A stretch of DNA of 64,000 nt from Curvibacter sp. GWA2_64_110 (GTDB lineage Bacteria > Pseudomonadota > Gammaproteobacteria > Burkholderiales > Burkholderiaceae_C), in NCBI GenBank assembly GCA_001797315.1, contig MGPC01000021.1, forward strand, positions 62,001 to 126,000. The letters run 5' to 3'. The translations under genes were made by a program, and so were the position numbers. Shown in pieces: positions 17,068-28,927 of the stretch; the stretch's first letter is position 1; the number at the start of each line of letters is the position of its first letter. The notes beneath the pieces are model-generated. The model was given only the letters and a program-made list of their open reading frames with translations, searched no databases and was not told where the DNA came from.

Positions 17068-19479
17068 ATGCCCATTGCCCCGCTTCAGCCTGAGGTTCTG
17101 TACACCGCCTGCGATCCGGCAACGCTGCGCTTTGCCAGCACCGAGGAACTGCCGGATCTGGATGCAGCGCAGATCCATGGTCGTGCCGTGGAAGCCATGC
17201 ACCTCGGCCTGGACATGCGGCATGCGGGCTACAACCTCTTTGTGCTGGGCGAAACCGGCAGCGGCCGCCACGCCATCATCCAGCAGCTGCTGGAGGCCGA
17301 GCGCCAGAACGGCCAGGCACCGGCCGACTGGTGCTATGTCTATAACTTTGCCGACGCGACCCACCCGGACCTGCTGCACCTGCCGTGCGGCCGCGGCACA
17401 CGGCTGCGCGACGACATGCAGCAGTTCGTCGAGGCGCTGACGCCGGCCATCAACGCCGTCTTCCAGAGCGACGCCTACCGCGCCCGTATTGAGGCCCTGC
17501 AGGAAGAGGCCAAACAGCGCGAAATGGCGGCCCTCAAGGCGCTGGGCGACGAGGCCACGCAAGTCGGCATCGGGCTGGTCGGTACTCCGAACGGTTTTGT
17601 GCTGGTGCCGATGAAGGAGGGCGAAGCGCCCTTGTCGCAGGAAGAGTTCGAGAAACTGCCGGAAGAACGCAAGCGTGAATTCGCCGAGCACATGAAGACG
17701 CTGCATGAGCAGCTGCACAAGCTCATGAGCGAGTTTCCGCGCTGGCGCCAGGAGACGCTCAACCGCATGAAGCAGGCCGGCAGCGACGCGCTGCGTGCCA
17801 CCGTCACGCACATGGTGGAGGACATCAAGCCGCCCTACACCGACCTGCCGGAGGTCGGCAACTACCTCGACGCGGTGCTGCAGGACATCGTCGAGAGCGG
17901 CGAATCGCTGCGCGCCTCGTCCCACAGCGAGGGCGACACCGAAACCACCACCTATTCCGGTTCGATTTCGGTACAGCGCTACCTCGTCAACCTGCTGGTG
18001 GCCAACCCGCCCAGCGGCGCGCGCCCGGTGGTCTACGAAGACCACCCGACTCTGCAAAACCTGCTGGGACGCATCGAAAACGTGGTGCACATGGGCACGC
18101 TGGTCAGCAACTTCACGCTGATCCGCGCCGGTGCGCTGCACCGGGCCAACGGCGGCTTCCTGATTCTGGATGCCATGAAAGTGCTGTCGCAGCCCTATGC
18201 CTGGGAAGGGCTGAAACGCTGCCTGAAATCCGGCTCGGTGCGCATCGAATCGTTGTCCGACCTGATCGGCCTGACCAGCACCGTGCAACTGGAGCCGGAG
18301 CCGGTGCCGCTCAACCTGAAGATCGTGCTGATCGGCGAGCGCCTGGTGTACTACCTGCTCAGCCAGTACGACCCGGACTTCTCCGCCCTGTTCAAGATCA
18401 ACGCCGACATGGAAAGCGAGATCGCGCGCAACCCGGACAACACCGCCGCCTACGCCCGCCTGATCGCCACGCTGGCGCGGCGCGACCAGCTGCGCCCGCT
18501 GTCCGCGCCGGCGGTGGCACGCATCATCGAACACGCGGCGCGCCTGGCCAGCGATGCGCAGCGCCTGTCCACGCAGACCCAGCCGCTGGACGATCTGATG
18601 CGCGAGGCCGACCATGTCGCCTCCCAGGCGCAAGCACCGCTCATCGAGCGCTCGCATGTGGAGGCGGCGCTGGCCGCCCACCAGCATCGCCATGAACGCA
18701 TCCGCGAACGCTACCAGGAGCAGATCCTGCGCAACCAGATTCTGGTGGACACCACGGGCGAGCACGTCGGCCAGGTCAACGGCCTGGCCGTGATCGTGCT
18801 GGGCGAGAGCACCTTCGCCCATCCGGTGCGCATCACCGCCACCGTGCGCGTCGGTGAGGGCGAGGTGATCGACATCGAACGCGAGGTCAAGCTCGGCGGA
18901 CCGATTCACTCCAAAGGCGTGCTGATCCTCTCGGCCTTCATGGCCTCACGCTTCGGCTGGCGCATGCCGCTGTCGCTCAAGGCCAGCCTGGTGTTCGAGC
19001 AGTCCTACGGCGGCGTGGAGGGCGACAGCGCCTCGCTGGCGGAGCTGACGGCGCTGCTGTCGGCACTGGCCGGTGTGCCGCTCAGGCAGTCGCTGGCCGT
19101 GACCGGCTCGGTCAACCAGTTCGGCGTGGTGCAGCCAGTGGGCGGCATCAACGAAAAGATCGAGGGCTTTTTCGAGATCTGCGCCGCGCGCGGCCTGACG
19201 GGGGAGCAGGGCGTGTTGATCCCGGCCAGCAATGTCTGCCACCTGATGCTGCGGCCCGAGGTGGTGGACGCGGTGCGCGTCGGCCGCTTCCGCATTTGGG
19301 CCGTGAGCAACGTCGATGAAGCGCTGGCGTTGTTGACCGGCCTGCCCGCGGGGGAACCGGATGCACAGGGTCAGATGCCCGAAGGCTCGGTCAATGCCCG
19401 CATTGCCGCCGGCCTGGACAAGCTGGCGCAGTTGCGCCGGGAATTTGCCCGGAGCAGACCCGACGCCGCCGAGTCCTGA
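17068..19479 (+). CDS. Lon-like ATP-dependent protease (LonB/LonH-type, AAA plus S16 protease)
   Basis: This is an 803-residue AAA-type protease. Residues 61-68 (GETGSGRH) form the Walker A of the family. A long helical insert (residues about 135-260) interrupts the ATPase region, and the C-terminal S16 protease domain has the Ser-Lys dyad by position: Ser654 in EGDSASLAEL and Lys697 in GGINEKIEGF. The start at 17068 is chosen over 17035 because it matches family N-termini. It differs from classical Lon by lacking the N-terminal substrate domain. A terminator-like hairpin follows at 19487. Substrates are not known. Confidence 0.9.
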   Translation: MPIAPLQPEVLYTACDPATLRFASTEELPDLDAAQIHGRAVEAMHLGLDMRHAGYNLFVLGETGSGRHAIIQQLLEAERQNGQAPADWCYVYNFADATHPDLLHLPCGRGTRLRDDMQQFVEALTPAINAVFQSDAYRARIEALQEEAKQREMAALKALGDEATQVGIGLVGTPNGFVLVPMKEGEAPLSQEEFEKLPEERKREFAEHMKTLHEQLHKLMSEFPRWRQETLNRMKQAGSDALRATVTHMVEDIKPPYTDLPEVGNYLDAVLQDIVESGESLRASSHSEGDTETTTYSGSISVQRYLVNLLVANPPSGARPVVYEDHPTLQNLLGRIENVVHMGTLVSNFTLIRAGALHRANGGFLILDAMKVLSQPYAWEGLKRCLKSGSVRIESLSDLIGLTSTVQLEPEPVPLNLKIVLIGERLVYYLLSQYDPDFSALFKINADMESEIARNPDNTAAYARLIATLARRDQLRPLSAPAVARIIEHAARLASDAQRLSTQTQPLDDLMREADHVASQAQAPLIERSHVEAALAAHQHRHERIRERYQEQILRNQILVDTTGEHVGQVNGLAVIVLGESTFAHPVRITATVRVGEGEVIDIEREVKLGGPIHSKGVLILSAFMASRFGWRMPLSLKASLVFEQSYGGVEGDSASLAELTALLSALAGVPLRQSLAVTGSVNQFGVVQPVGGINEKIEGFFEICAARGLTGEQGVLIPASNVCHLMLRPEVVDAVRVGRFRIWAVSNVDEALALLTGLPAGEPDAQGQMPEGSVNARIAAGLDKLAQLRREFARSRPDAAES

Positions 19480-19486
19480 CCATCAA

Positions 19487-19508
19487 CCCGGGCCTGCACA
19501 GGCCCGGG
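19487..19508 (+). terminator. Hairpin between convergent genes (bidirectional terminator)
   Basis: CCCGGGCCT and AGGCCCGGG pair as a perfect 9-bp stem around a 4-nt loop, followed on the plus strand by the T-rich CCTCTTTCTCTTT. It lies in the 46 bp between the Lon-like gene and ettA, which converge. Confidence 0.55.
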
Positions 19509-19525
19509 GGCATGCCTCTTTCTCT

Positions 19526-21187
<1,662 letters not shown>

Positions 21188-21278
21188 CTAGTAATAGTTC
21201 TGCGGGAGGAAGGGGGTAAAACCCGTATTATCCTCCGCCGGACCATTTGGCGCTTCCCCGCGCCGGGTTGGCGCCCGC

Positions 21279-23543
21279 CTAGGCGTCGTCTGCAGCCTGC
21301 GCCTGTTCGTTGCGCAACGCGGCCTGGGCCACGGCGTCGAGCGCACTGTCGACCACATGGCCGTCGGAGACCACGCGGATCAGGCCGCGGTTGCGCAACC
21401 GGTCCATGGTGCGGCGGGTCATGGAGTGCGCCAGGCCCTTGGCCGAGGTGAACATGAAGAGCGTGCGCTGCGGGCTGGTCCAGGTCAGCTGGGCGCGCAC
21501 CCACTCTTGCTTCAGCATCAGTTCGACCCAGGTGCCGATACTCAGGTCGGCCACGCTCCAGTCATGCGCCAGCACCCCAGCCGGGCTGGGCGGCACCACG
21601 GCCCCTTCGGGCAGGTAGCCGGCCTCGCGGGCCTCATCCTCGGCCACCCAGAACCCTTCGGTCACCGCCTCGTCGGCGGCCAGTTCGCTGAGGCAACGCT
21701 CGTCTGTACCGCCGTCCGCAGCGTCATCCGCCACGACAAGCTGTTGGTGTGGCTGCGCTACGGGCTGCACGCCGGCCAGTTCAAGGGGCAGGTCCACCGG
21801 GACATCGGCTGCGGCCTTGGTCGGCGAACTTGCAAGTGCCTGCTCATGCAAGGCAATCAGTTCGGCCAGAAAGAGGGCGATGCGCTCTTGCGGGTAATGA
21901 ATGCTCTGCAAGCCCTGGCGCAGCTTGACCAGCAGCGTGGGAACCAGCTGTGCCAGCCGGACCCGGTTGCGCCGTGCCCGCGGCACCTGCACGCTCCAGA
22001 CCAGGTCGTCCACCAGGGCCAGGTAACCCTCGGCAACCGCCGTGTCGTCAACACTGGCCAGTTGCGCTTCGGCCACCACCTGGGCCCAGGGGCCGCAGAG
22101 GAACAGGGCCACCCGTTCGGGCACCTTCTGCTTTTGCAGCAGCACCTCAAAGTCGGCGGCCAGGCGCTGCGCCAGCAGATTGCGCTGCTCCGCATGCAAC
22201 AGGGCGCGTGCCGCCTCCGCCTGCCGCTGCCGATGGCCGGCACCGGCATCGGCCCACTGCGCCTGCAGCGTCTGCAATGCGTGCGCGAAGTCTTCGGCCT
22301 CGCCCTGGCTGACGGCCAGTTCGTGCACGGCCGCCGCCACCGACTGCAAGAAAGCGCCAAAGCCCTCCTCGCGCTCGGCCTGGTAAGCCAGGCTGCGGTG
22401 GGTCAGCTTGTCGAGCAGTTGACGCGCCGGGTGCTTGCGGTCGCTGAAGAAACGCGGGTCGGACCGTGCCAGCTTGAGCAGCACCGGCTCCAGCCCCTTG
22501 ACCTGTTGGCGGATCGCGGGCAACAGGCGTTCGTCCTGCATGAGGTTGTCGAGCATCAGGCGCACCACCTCCTCGCCCAGTTGGCGCCCGAGTTGATGAC
22601 CCTGCCCCTTGCCGGTTTTTTTCCCGTCCGGCGTCGCCGGCGTGGCCTGGGCCGCACGCTGGCTCAGGCGCTTCATCAGCGGCTCGACCATCTTCAGCTC
22701 TTCGAGCGCCTCCAGCGAGGCCGGCACGGTGTGCAGAAACTCCAGCACACGGCTGTCGACCGCTTCGCGCTCGGTGCTGCTGTCGAGTTCGCCCGACAAC
22801 AGGCGCCGCAGCTTGCCCAGCGTGAGCATGGTGCGGCTGACCGGATTTTCAGCCGTCTTGCGGCGCGACGCGGCCTGCGCCGCAACCACCGGCTCGACAC
22901 CGTGCGAGCGCAGCCAGTTCATCAGTTCCTTGTACAGGTGACGCAGGCTGGCACCCAGAAAGCCAGCGGCTGGCGTGATCAACCCGCTGCGCGCCTGCTC
23001 ATCAGGTACATGCTGCAGCAGGGTTTCGCGCAGGGCGCGGGCAAAGGCCTCGGGCTTGAGCGGGTTCAGATGCGGCTGCACGGTGAGCCAGCCCAGCAGG
23101 CGGCTGACCAGGGCATTCAATGCCGGCAGTTGCTCATCAACGGCAAACTGGACTTCCTGTTGTGCCAGCGCGAACTCGATGTTGGCATCGATCTGCTGCG
23201 CATCGAGCAGTTGCAGGTCATCGAAACGTACCGCCGAGGCACGGGCCGAATCCTGCGCGCCGCTGTGGTAGATCGCCAGCCGTAGCTGCACGCCGAAGGT
23301 GGCGCGCACGGCGTCAAACTCGCGACGCAGCTGTGCCACCGCCGGTTTGCTGATGGCACGGTAGTGGAGTTGCGCGACCTTCGGCTTGGCCTGGCCGACC
23401 ACCCCCTCCAGCCCCTTGAGCACATCCTCGATCAGGACGTCGGACTGCGCCAGCACCGCCTCGATGCAGTCTTGCAGGGTGGGACGCAGGCCGGTCGGAT
23501 CATCCGACACCCCGAGTCGCCGCATCAGGTACTTGTTCATCAA
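21279..23543 (-). CDS. DUF1631 family protein
   Basis: This is a 754-residue cytoplasmic protein of the DUF1631 family, common in Burkholderiales and Pseudomonas and of unknown function (older records call it a thymidine phosphorylase, without basis that I know of). The N-terminus LRPTLQDCIEAVLAQSDVLIEDVLKGL, the mid region FLGASLRHLYKELMNWLRSHGVEPVVA and the C-terminal GTWVELMLKQEWVRAQLTWTSP are characteristic; they are given here in short pieces as landmarks. The C-terminal part resembles PilZ-like DUF1631 tails. It is divergent from the helicase gene across a 326-bp gap. Confidence 0.86.
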   Translation of the reverse strand: MMNKYLMRRLGVSDDPTGLRPTLQDCIEAVLAQSDVLIEDVLKGLEGVVGQAKPKVAQLHYRAISKPAVAQLRREFDAVRATFGVQLRLAIYHSGAQDSARASAVRFDDLQLLDAQQIDANIEFALAQQEVQFAVDEQLPALNALVSRLLGWLTVQPHLNPLKPEAFARALRETLLQHVPDEQARSGLITPAAGFLGASLRHLYKELMNWLRSHGVEPVVAAQAASRRKTAENPVSRTMLTLGKLRRLLSGELDSSTEREAVDSRVLEFLHTVPASLEALEELKMVEPLMKRLSQRAAQATPATPDGKKTGKGQGHQLGRQLGEEVVRLMLDNLMQDERLLPAIRQQVKGLEPVLLKLARSDPRFFSDRKHPARQLLDKLTHRSLAYQAEREEGFGAFLQSVAAAVHELAVSQGEAEDFAHALQTLQAQWADAGAGHRQRQAEAARALLHAEQRNLLAQRLAADFEVLLQKQKVPERVALFLCGPWAQVVAEAQLASVDDTAVAEGYLALVDDLVWSVQVPRARRNRVRLAQLVPTLLVKLRQGLQSIHYPQERIALFLAELIALHEQALASSPTKAAADVPVDLPLELAGVQPVAQPHQQLVVADDAADGGTDERCLSELAADEAVTEGFWVAEDEAREAGYLPEGAVVPPSPAGVLAHDWSVADLSIGTWVELMLKQEWVRAQLTWTSPQRTLFMFTSAKGLAHSMTRRTMDRLRNRGLIRVVSDGHVVDSALDAVAQAALRNEQAQAADDA

Positions 23544-23869
23544 CCAGTCTGTATTCCAGAGCCGGACGTGCCGGCGAGAGTTGAATTTTCCCTGCTGCAG
23601 GGCCGCGCAGGCTGCTCAGGCAACAACTTGTTACCGGAGAGTCAATTTGCGCAGATTTGGACACCGGCGGACACAAAGAACCGAAGCATGCGACAATACA
23701 ACCTGTTGCGGCGCTCCAGTTGCCCGCGACACCAGCGTTCTGCTGGTGGGCCCTTCCCTTGATCCGCTCATTGATGCGGCCCTCTTTTGAATCCTATCTG
23801 CCTCTACTGGCCAGGTGTTGCGACACCTGAACAGGCCGATATCCCTGCGCCCGGATGGGCGCCATCACC
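23544..23869 (+). other. Intergenic region between DUF1631 gene and helicase gene
   Basis: This 326-bp stretch separates divergent genes and should hold both promoters. I see no convincing frame with coding-like codon use. It is less GC-rich than its flanks around 23625-23720. Near the helicase it contains the hairpin at 23812-23829; no other firm signal was found. Confidence 0.5.
23812..23829 (+). promoter_or_regulatory. Hairpin in the helicase leader
   Basis: CAGGTGT and ACACCTG form a perfect 7-bp stem with a 4-nt TGCG loop, 41 bp before the helicase ATG. There is no T-run, so it is not a terminator. A role in RNA stability or autoregulation of the helicase is possible but unproven. Confidence 0.35.
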
Positions 23870-25513
23870 ATGAACTTTGAAGATCTGAAACTGGCTCCGG
23901 CCATCCTGAAGGCTGTGCGCGAGCAAGGCTACGAGACCCCCACCGCGATCCAGGCCCAGGCCATCCCGCTGGTGCTCGAAGGACACGACCTGCTCGGCGG
24001 CGCCCAGACCGGCACCGGCAAGACGGCCGCTTTCACCCTGCCGCTGCTGCACCGCCTGACCATGAGCCGCAGCGCCCAGAACAAATTTGGCGGTACCGGC
24101 ATCCGTGCCCTGGTGCTGACGCCGACGCGCGAACTGGCCGCCCAGGTGGAAGAGTCCGTGCAGGCCTATGGCAAGTACCTGCAACTCTCCTCCACCGTCG
24201 TCTTCGGCGGCGTCGGCATGAACCCGCAGATCAGCCGCCTCAAGAAGGGCGTCGACATCCTGGTGGCCACACCGGGCCGCCTGCTGGACCTGCAGCAACA
24301 AGGTTTCCTGGACCTGTCCACCGTACAGGTTCTCGTGTTGGACGAGGCCGACCGCATGCTCGACATGGGTTTCATCCATGACGTGAAGAAGGTGCTGGCC
24401 CTGGTGCCAAAGGAAAAGCAGAGCCTGCTGTTCTCGGCCACTTTCAGTGACGAGATCCGCGACCTGGCCAACGGCCTGCTGAAGAACCCGCAAAGCGTGC
24501 AGGTCACGCCGCGCAACACCACCGTGCAGCGCATCACCCAGGTGATCCATCCGGTCGGCCGCGGCAAGAAAAAGGCACTGCTGGCACACATCATCCAGCA
24601 GCACAACTGGAGCCAGGTGCTGGTGTTCACCCGCACCAAGTTCGGCGCCAACAGCGTGGCCGAGTTCCTGGAAAAGAACGGCATCACCGCCATGGCCTTG
24701 CACGGCAACAAGAGCCAGAGTGCTCGCACCCAGGCCCTGGCCGGCTTCAAGAGTGGCGACGTCCGCGCCCTGGTGGCCACCGACATCGCGGCGCGCGGCA
24801 TCGACATCGACGAACTGCCGCACGTGGTGAACTACGAGATCCCCAACGTCAGCGAAGACTATGTGCACCGCATCGGCCGTACCGGCCGTGCCGGCTCCGA
24901 CGGCGCTGCTGTCAACCTGGTGTGCCTGGACGAGGAAGGCTTCATGGCCGACATCGAGCGCTTCACCAAGCAGAAGATCGAAGTACAGGTAGTCGAGGGC
25001 TTCGGCCCCGAGCCGGGCGAGCGCGCCGAGCCGATCGCCATGGGCCGCCAGACCATCTGGGGCGGTGCCGGCAAGCCGCCGAGCCGCGACGTCATGCAGG
25101 CGGCCGCCAAGGCAGCACGCTCTGAAATGATGCAGCGCATCCGCGACAACAAGGCCGGACAAGGCGAGCGTGCGGGTGGCAACGGTGGCGGCGCCCGTAA
25201 ACCCGGTGGCCATGGCGGCGGTAAGCCGCGCAATGGCCAAGGTGGTGCTCAACCCGGCAACCAAGGAGGCCGCCCCCAGGGACAGGGCCAAGGCCGGCCG
25301 GCCCGCAACGACGAGCCGCGCCAGAATGCACAACGCCCGTCTGCCCAACCCGACCCGATGCGCACCAGCGTCGACATGATGGCCGAGCGTGGCCGTCGTG
25401 GCGGCTTCGGTGGCGGTCAGCGCCGCAGTGGCGGCGGCGGGGGTGGTTTCGGCGGCGGCAGTGGCGGTGGCCGCGGTCCCCGCAACTCCGGCGGCGGCTC
25501 CTACGGCCGCTAA
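23870..25513 (+). CDS. rhlE: DEAD-box RNA helicase (RhlE-like)
   Basis: This is an ATP-dependent RNA helicase of 547 residues. Motifs are complete: Q-motif region (residues 2-30), AQTGTGKT (45-52), [13 protein letters not shown] (158-161), SAT and [10 protein letters not shown]. The C-terminal 120 residues are a low-complexity, Gly/Arg-rich, positively charged tail that probably binds RNA. Start at 23870 ([10 protein letters not shown]) is preferred over 23855 as it matches family N-termini. It is likely to act in rRNA maturation or RNA decay, particularly in the cold. RhlE is the best match by domain and tail, though other DEAD-box groups cannot be excluded. Confidence 0.9.
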   Translation: MNFEDLKLAPAILKAVREQGYETPTAIQAQAIPLVLEGHDLLGGAQTGTGKTAAFTLPLLHRLTMSRSAQNKFGGTGIRALVLTPTRELAAQVEESVQAYGKYLQLSSTVVFGGVGMNPQISRLKKGVDILVATPGRLLDLQQQGFLDLSTVQVLVLDEADRMLDMGFIHDVKKVLALVPKEKQSLLFSATFSDEIRDLANGLLKNPQSVQVTPRNTTVQRITQVIHPVGRGKKKALLAHIIQQHNWSQVLVFTRTKFGANSVAEFLEKNGITAMALHGNKSQSARTQALAGFKSGDVRALVATDIAARGIDIDELPHVVNYEIPNVSEDYVHRIGRTGRAGSDGAAVNLVCLDEEGFMADIERFTKQKIEVQVVEGFGPEPGERAEPIAMGRQTIWGGAGKPPSRDVMQAAAKAARSEMMQRIRDNKAGQGERAGGNGGGARKPGGHGGGKPRNGQGGAQPGNQGGRPQGQGQGRPARNDEPRQNAQRPSAQPDPMRTSVDMMAERGRRGGFGGGQRRSGGGGGGFGGGSGGGRGPRNSGGGSYGR

Positions 25514-25523
25514 ACAACGCACC

Positions 25524-25543
25524 GCGGGCAGGAAGCTGCCCGC
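25524..25543 (+). terminator. Possible terminator hairpin after the helicase gene
   Basis: GCGGGCAG and CTGCCCGC form a perfect 8-bp stem around GAAG, 10 bp after the helicase stop. No T-run follows, so termination may be weak or need Rho. Confidence 0.35.
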
Positions 25544-25552
25544 TGCGTAGCG

Positions 25553-25681
25553 CTAGCGCTTCCGGCTCAGCAGCATCGCCAATCCGTCGGCCGCTGCCAC
25601 CCCATCCGAATCGCTCTCCAAGGCCTCGCGCAGAAACTGCGCTTGCGCCTTGCGTCAGAACGGCGCATCGACCAGCTTCAT
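25553..25681 (-). pseudogene. Remnant of a small gene with an in-frame stop
   Basis: Read on the minus strand, an ATG at 25681 opens MKLVDAPF, then a TGA at 25657-25655, then a further 33 sense codons to a TAG at 25555. The second part ([19 protein letters not shown]...) is Ala/Glu/Leu-rich and resembles the helical part of a small antitoxin-like protein, but I cannot assign a family. It may be two adjacent fragments or one gene broken by a nonsense change. The evidence is coding-like composition only. Confidence 0.3.
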
Positions 25682-25750
25682 AATGAGTCCTGCCGACGGG
25701 TCAAGCCAGCTTGGGTTGACGGCCCGGTCCGCAACAGGAAGGGGCTCGAC

Positions 25751-27148
25751 ATGGCGACCAGCAGAATTGAGCGCGACTCCTTCGGCCCCATCGAGGTGCC
25801 GGCCAATCGTCTGTGGGGCGCGCAAACGCAGCGCTCACTGCAGCATTTCCACATTTCTTCCGAGCGCATGCCGATCGAACTGGTCATGGCACTGGTCCGG
25901 ACCAAGCAGGCCTGCGCCCGCATCAACGGCGAGCTCGGCCTGCTGCCCCTTGAAAAAGCCGATGCCATCGGCGCTGCGGCGGCGGAAGTCCTGGCCGGAC
26001 AACACGATGCGGAGTTTCCGCTGTCGGTGTGGCAAACCGGCTCGGGCACGCAGAGCAACATGAACATGAACGAGGTGCTGGCCAACCGCGCCTCCGAGTT
26101 GCTGGGTGGCGTGCGGGGCGAGGCGAGGCTGGTTCATCCCAACGACGAGGTCAACCTCGGGCAGTCATCCAACGACATCTTCCCCACCGCCATGCACCTG
26201 GCCGCCTGCTTGCAGCTCTCGGGGCAATTGCTGCCGGCGCTGCGCACATTGCGCGCGCAGCTGGAAGACAAGTCACAGGCCTTTGCCGACATCGTCAAGA
26301 TCGGCCGCACCCACTTGCAGGATGCCACACCGCTCACGCTGGGCCAGGAGTTCTCCGGCTATGTGGCACAGCTGATGCACGCCGAAAACGCACTCTGTAC
26401 CACCCTGCCGGCTCTGCATGAGCTGGCCGTCGGCGGCACGGCCGTGGGCACCGGGCTGAACACGCATCCCGAATTCGGTACGCGCGTCGCGGCCGAGCTG
26501 GCGCGGACAACCGACCTGCCCTTCACCAGCGCGACCAACAAGTTCGCGGCACTCGCCGCCCATGACGCCCTGGTGTCGGCGCATGGCGCCCTCAAGACCC
26601 TGGCCGCTGCGCTCATGAAGATCGCCAACGACATCCGCTGGCTGGCCTCCGGTCCACGCTCAGGCCTGGGTGAGCTCAGCCTTCCGGAGAACGAACCCGG
26701 CAGTTCCATCATGCCGGGCAAGGTGAACCCGACCCAGTGCGAAGCGCTCACCATGCTGTGCTGCCAGGTGTTCGGCAACGATGTCGCCATCAACTTCGGC
26801 GGCGCGGCGGGCCAGTTCGAGCTCAATGTGTTCAAGCCGCTGATCGCCCACAACTTCCTGCAAAGCGTGCGCCTGCTGGCCGACGGCATGGCGAGTTTTG
26901 AAGCGCACTGCGTGCGCGGCATCGAAGCCAACCGGGCCCGCATCGGCGAACTGATGGAACGCTCCTTGATGCTGGTGACGGCCCTGACGCCGCACATCGG
27001 CTACGACCGCGCCGCCGAAATCGCCAAGCAGGCGCACCGCCAAGGCAGCACACTGAAAGCGGCGGCGGTCGCGCTCGGTTATGTCAGCGCAAGTGATTTC
27101 GACACCTGGGTGCGGCCGGCTGACATGATTCGACCGCCCCGGGCCTGA
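25751..27148 (+). CDS. fumC: Fumarate hydratase, class II
   Basis: This is the iron-free fumarase of the TCA cycle (fumarate plus water to L-malate), a cytoplasmic homotetramer. The 465-residue length is normal. Visible motifs are [17 protein letters not shown] (within a longer conserved stretch), [11 protein letters not shown] and the family signature [11 protein letters not shown] (about 317-327). The start at 25751 ([29 protein letters not shown], given as its landmark) agrees with family N-termini; upstream codons to 25643 are not supported. It stands alone after the helicase; the convergent MFS gene ends 19 bp downstream. Class II fumarase resists oxidative stress better than class I, but no regulatory site was seen. 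Confidence 0.95.
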   Translation: MATSRIERDSFGPIEVPANRLWGAQTQRSLQHFHISSERMPIELVMALVRTKQACARINGELGLLPLEKADAIGAAAAEVLAGQHDAEFPLSVWQTGSGTQSNMNMNEVLANRASELLGGVRGEARLVHPNDEVNLGQSSNDIFPTAMHLAACLQLSGQLLPALRTLRAQLEDKSQAFADIVKIGRTHLQDATPLTLGQEFSGYVAQLMHAENALCTTLPALHELAVGGTAVGTGLNTHPEFGTRVAAELARTTDLPFTSATNKFAALAAHDALVSAHGALKTLAAALMKIANDIRWLASGPRSGLGELSLPENEPGSSIMPGKVNPTQCEALTMLCCQVFGNDVAINFGGAAGQFELNVFKPLIAHNFLQSVRLLADGMASFEAHCVRGIEANRARIGELMERSLMLVTALTPHIGYDRAAEIAKQAHRQGSTLKAAAVALGYVSASDFDTWVRPADMIRPPRA

Positions 27149-27166
27149 AGCACTGAACGAGCGTAC

Positions 27167-28405
27167 TCAAGCAGCCGCTTGGCCGACCTTCCCCAGTTTG
27201 GGCAAATGGGCCTCACGGATCGGCAGGTGAATCAGTGCAGCACCGATGGCCAGCATGATGTCGATGTACCAGACCCAGTCGTAGTTGCCGGTGGCTTCAA
27301 ACACCCGGCCGCCGAGCCAAGCCCCCAGAAAGCCGCCGATCTGGTGCGTCAGCATGACAACGCCGAACAGCGTGGCCATGTTGGCAGTGCCGAAGAATTT
27401 GGCCACCAGGCCGGCCGTCGGCGGCACGGTGGACAGGAAGGTCAGGCCCATGACAGCAGCGAACACCAGCATCACCGTGCCGGTCTTGGGCGCCAGCAGG
27501 AACAGCAGCACGGCCAGGGCGCGCGTGGCATACAGCAGCGACAAGAGCGACTTCATGCGCCAGCGCCCCACGGCCCATCCCATGGTCACGCTGCCCACGA
27601 TGTTGAACAGCCCCAGCATGGCCAGCGACCAGGCCCCGAACTGCACCGGCAAGCCGCAAGCGGCAATCACACCCGGCAAATGCGTGGCCAGAAACGCCAC
27701 GTGAAAACCGCAGACGAAAAAGCCTGCCGCCAGCATCAGATAACTTTTGTTCTTCAACGCGGCCCGGATGGCGTCCATGGTACCGACCGGCTGATGACCC
27801 GCCGGCGCCGACTGCCGCGAGTTGCCCTTGAGCACCAGGGCGGCCGGCAAGCTCAGCAGCACCAGCAGGCCGAGGATCTGCATGGCATTGGCCCAGCCGT
27901 AGTTGACCATCAGCGCCCCCGCAATCGGCGCCATCAGAAACTGGCCGAAGGAGCCGCCCGCGTTGACGATGCCGGTCGCCAGGCCGCGTTTCTCCAGCGG
28001 GATCAGGTGCGCCGTGGCCGCCATCAGCACAGCCGGCCCGGCCATGCCGGCTCCGCCTGCGGCCAGCACCCCGATGGCCAGCACCAAGCCCGCACGGGTC
28101 GTCATGAGGGGGGTGATGAAGGTCCCCAGCGCCACCAACAGCACACCGGCGAACAGCACGCGTCCGGCGCCGATCTTGTCGGCCATGGCGCCGGCGAAAG
28201 GCTGGGTCAGCCCCCACCAGAGCTGGCCGAAGGCAAACGCCAGGCTGATGCTGCCGATGCCCAGACCGGTGGCGGTATTGAGCGGGCTCAGAAACAGGCC
28301 CATGGTCTGCCGCGTGCCCATGGTCAGGGCAAATGTGCCGGCCGCCGCAAGCAGCACGACCCAGATCATCATGCGTGGGCTGCGTGCCTTGTCAATACGG
28401 GTCAT
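27167..28405 (-). CDS. MFS transporter
   Basis: This is an inner-membrane major-facilitator transporter of 412 residues with about twelve hydrophobic segments. The start at 28405 (MTRIDKARSPRMM) has a good AGGAG site on the minus strand; a longer frame to 28453 would overlap more of the marR gene. The first half carries the typical GMADKIGAGRVLF-like loop between helices 2 and 3 (AGAMADKIGAGRVL). Its start overlaps the end of marR by 14 bp, so both are probably one transcript. The substrate is unknown; nearby MarR suggests an exported toxic compound or an acid. Confidence 0.87.
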   Translation of the reverse strand: MTRIDKARSPRMMIWVVLLAAAGTFALTMGTRQTMGLFLSPLNTATGLGIGSISLAFAFGQLWWGLTQPFAGAMADKIGAGRVLFAGVLLVALGTFITPLMTTRAGLVLAIGVLAAGGAGMAGPAVLMAATAHLIPLEKRGLATGIVNAGGSFGQFLMAPIAGALMVNYGWANAMQILGLLVLLSLPAALVLKGNSRQSAPAGHQPVGTMDAIRAALKNKSYLMLAAGFFVCGFHVAFLATHLPGVIAACGLPVQFGAWSLAMLGLFNIVGSVTMGWAVGRWRMKSLLSLLYATRALAVLLFLLAPKTGTVMLVFAAVMGLTFLSTVPPTAGLVAKFFGTANMATLFGVVMLTHQIGGFLGAWLGGRVFEATGNYDWVWYIDIMLAIGAALIHLPIREAHLPKLGKVGQAAA

Positions 28406-28877
28406 CGTCGACTCCTGGTTCGATGGGGGACAAAAGTTCGAGCGCGTCATCAATCAAGGTATGCAGGGCCAGCACGCGCTCGATGCCCAGCTGCTGGTTG
28501 AGCCCGTCCTGCGCCACGCGCCAGCGGCGCTGTGCCTCGTGCCGTTTCTCGCGGCCGCTTTCGGTGATGCCGACCAGGCGGCTGCGCCCGTCCGAGCCGG
28601 CGCCCAGCGTCAGCCAGCCGGCTTCGACCAGCGGCTTGAGGTTGCGCGTCAGCGTGGAAGCATCCATCTTCATGGCCTGCGCCAGCGCGCCGGGACGAAT
28701 CGGCCCCAGCTTGAGCACATAGGACAGCAGCGAGTACTGGGTCACCTTGAGGCCGGCCTTGACGAGCTCGGCATCGTAGTACTGCGCCACGCGGCGCATC
28801 AGCTGGCGCAGCTTGAAGTTGGTGCAGCCCTGCGGTTTCATGGCCTCCGCACTTGACGCGTGTGTGACATGTTTCAT
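28392..28877 (-). CDS. MarR-family transcriptional regulator
   Basis: This is a winged-helix regulator of 161 residues, a normal length for MarR. The DNA-binding region (about 60-120) has MDASTLTRNLKPLVEAGWL and the wing GSDGRSRLVGITESG. The start at 28877 (MKHVTHASS) gives the best fit; a second ATG at 28841 is possible. It is expected to bind the twin palindromes at 28884-28911, which lie between it and the divergent thioesterase gene, and so to control itself, the MFS gene downstream and perhaps the thioesterase operon. The ligand is not known. Confidence 0.88.
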   Translation of the reverse strand: MKHVTHASSAEAMKPQGCTNFKLRQLMRRVAQYYDAELVKAGLKVTQYSLLSYVLKLGPIRPGALAQAMKMDASTLTRNLKPLVEAGWLTLGAGSDGRSRLVGITESGREKRHEAQRRWRVAQDGLNQQLGIERVLALHTLIDDALELLSPIEPGVDDDPY

Positions 28878-28883
28878 GTTTTT

Positions 28884-28911
28884 ATTGTATCTACAATTGT
28901 TGTATATACAA
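28884..28911 (+). promoter_or_regulatory. Twin palindromes, probable MarR operator
   Basis: ATTGTA-TC-TACAAT (28884-28897) and TTGTATATACAA (28900-28911) are two palindromes whose centres are 15 bp apart. They fill the 50-bp AT-rich gap between divergent marR and thioesterase genes, as expected for an autoregulated MarR operator. Assignment to this MarR is inferred from position. Confidence 0.65.
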
Positions 28912-28927
28912 TAACCAGGAGCACGAC

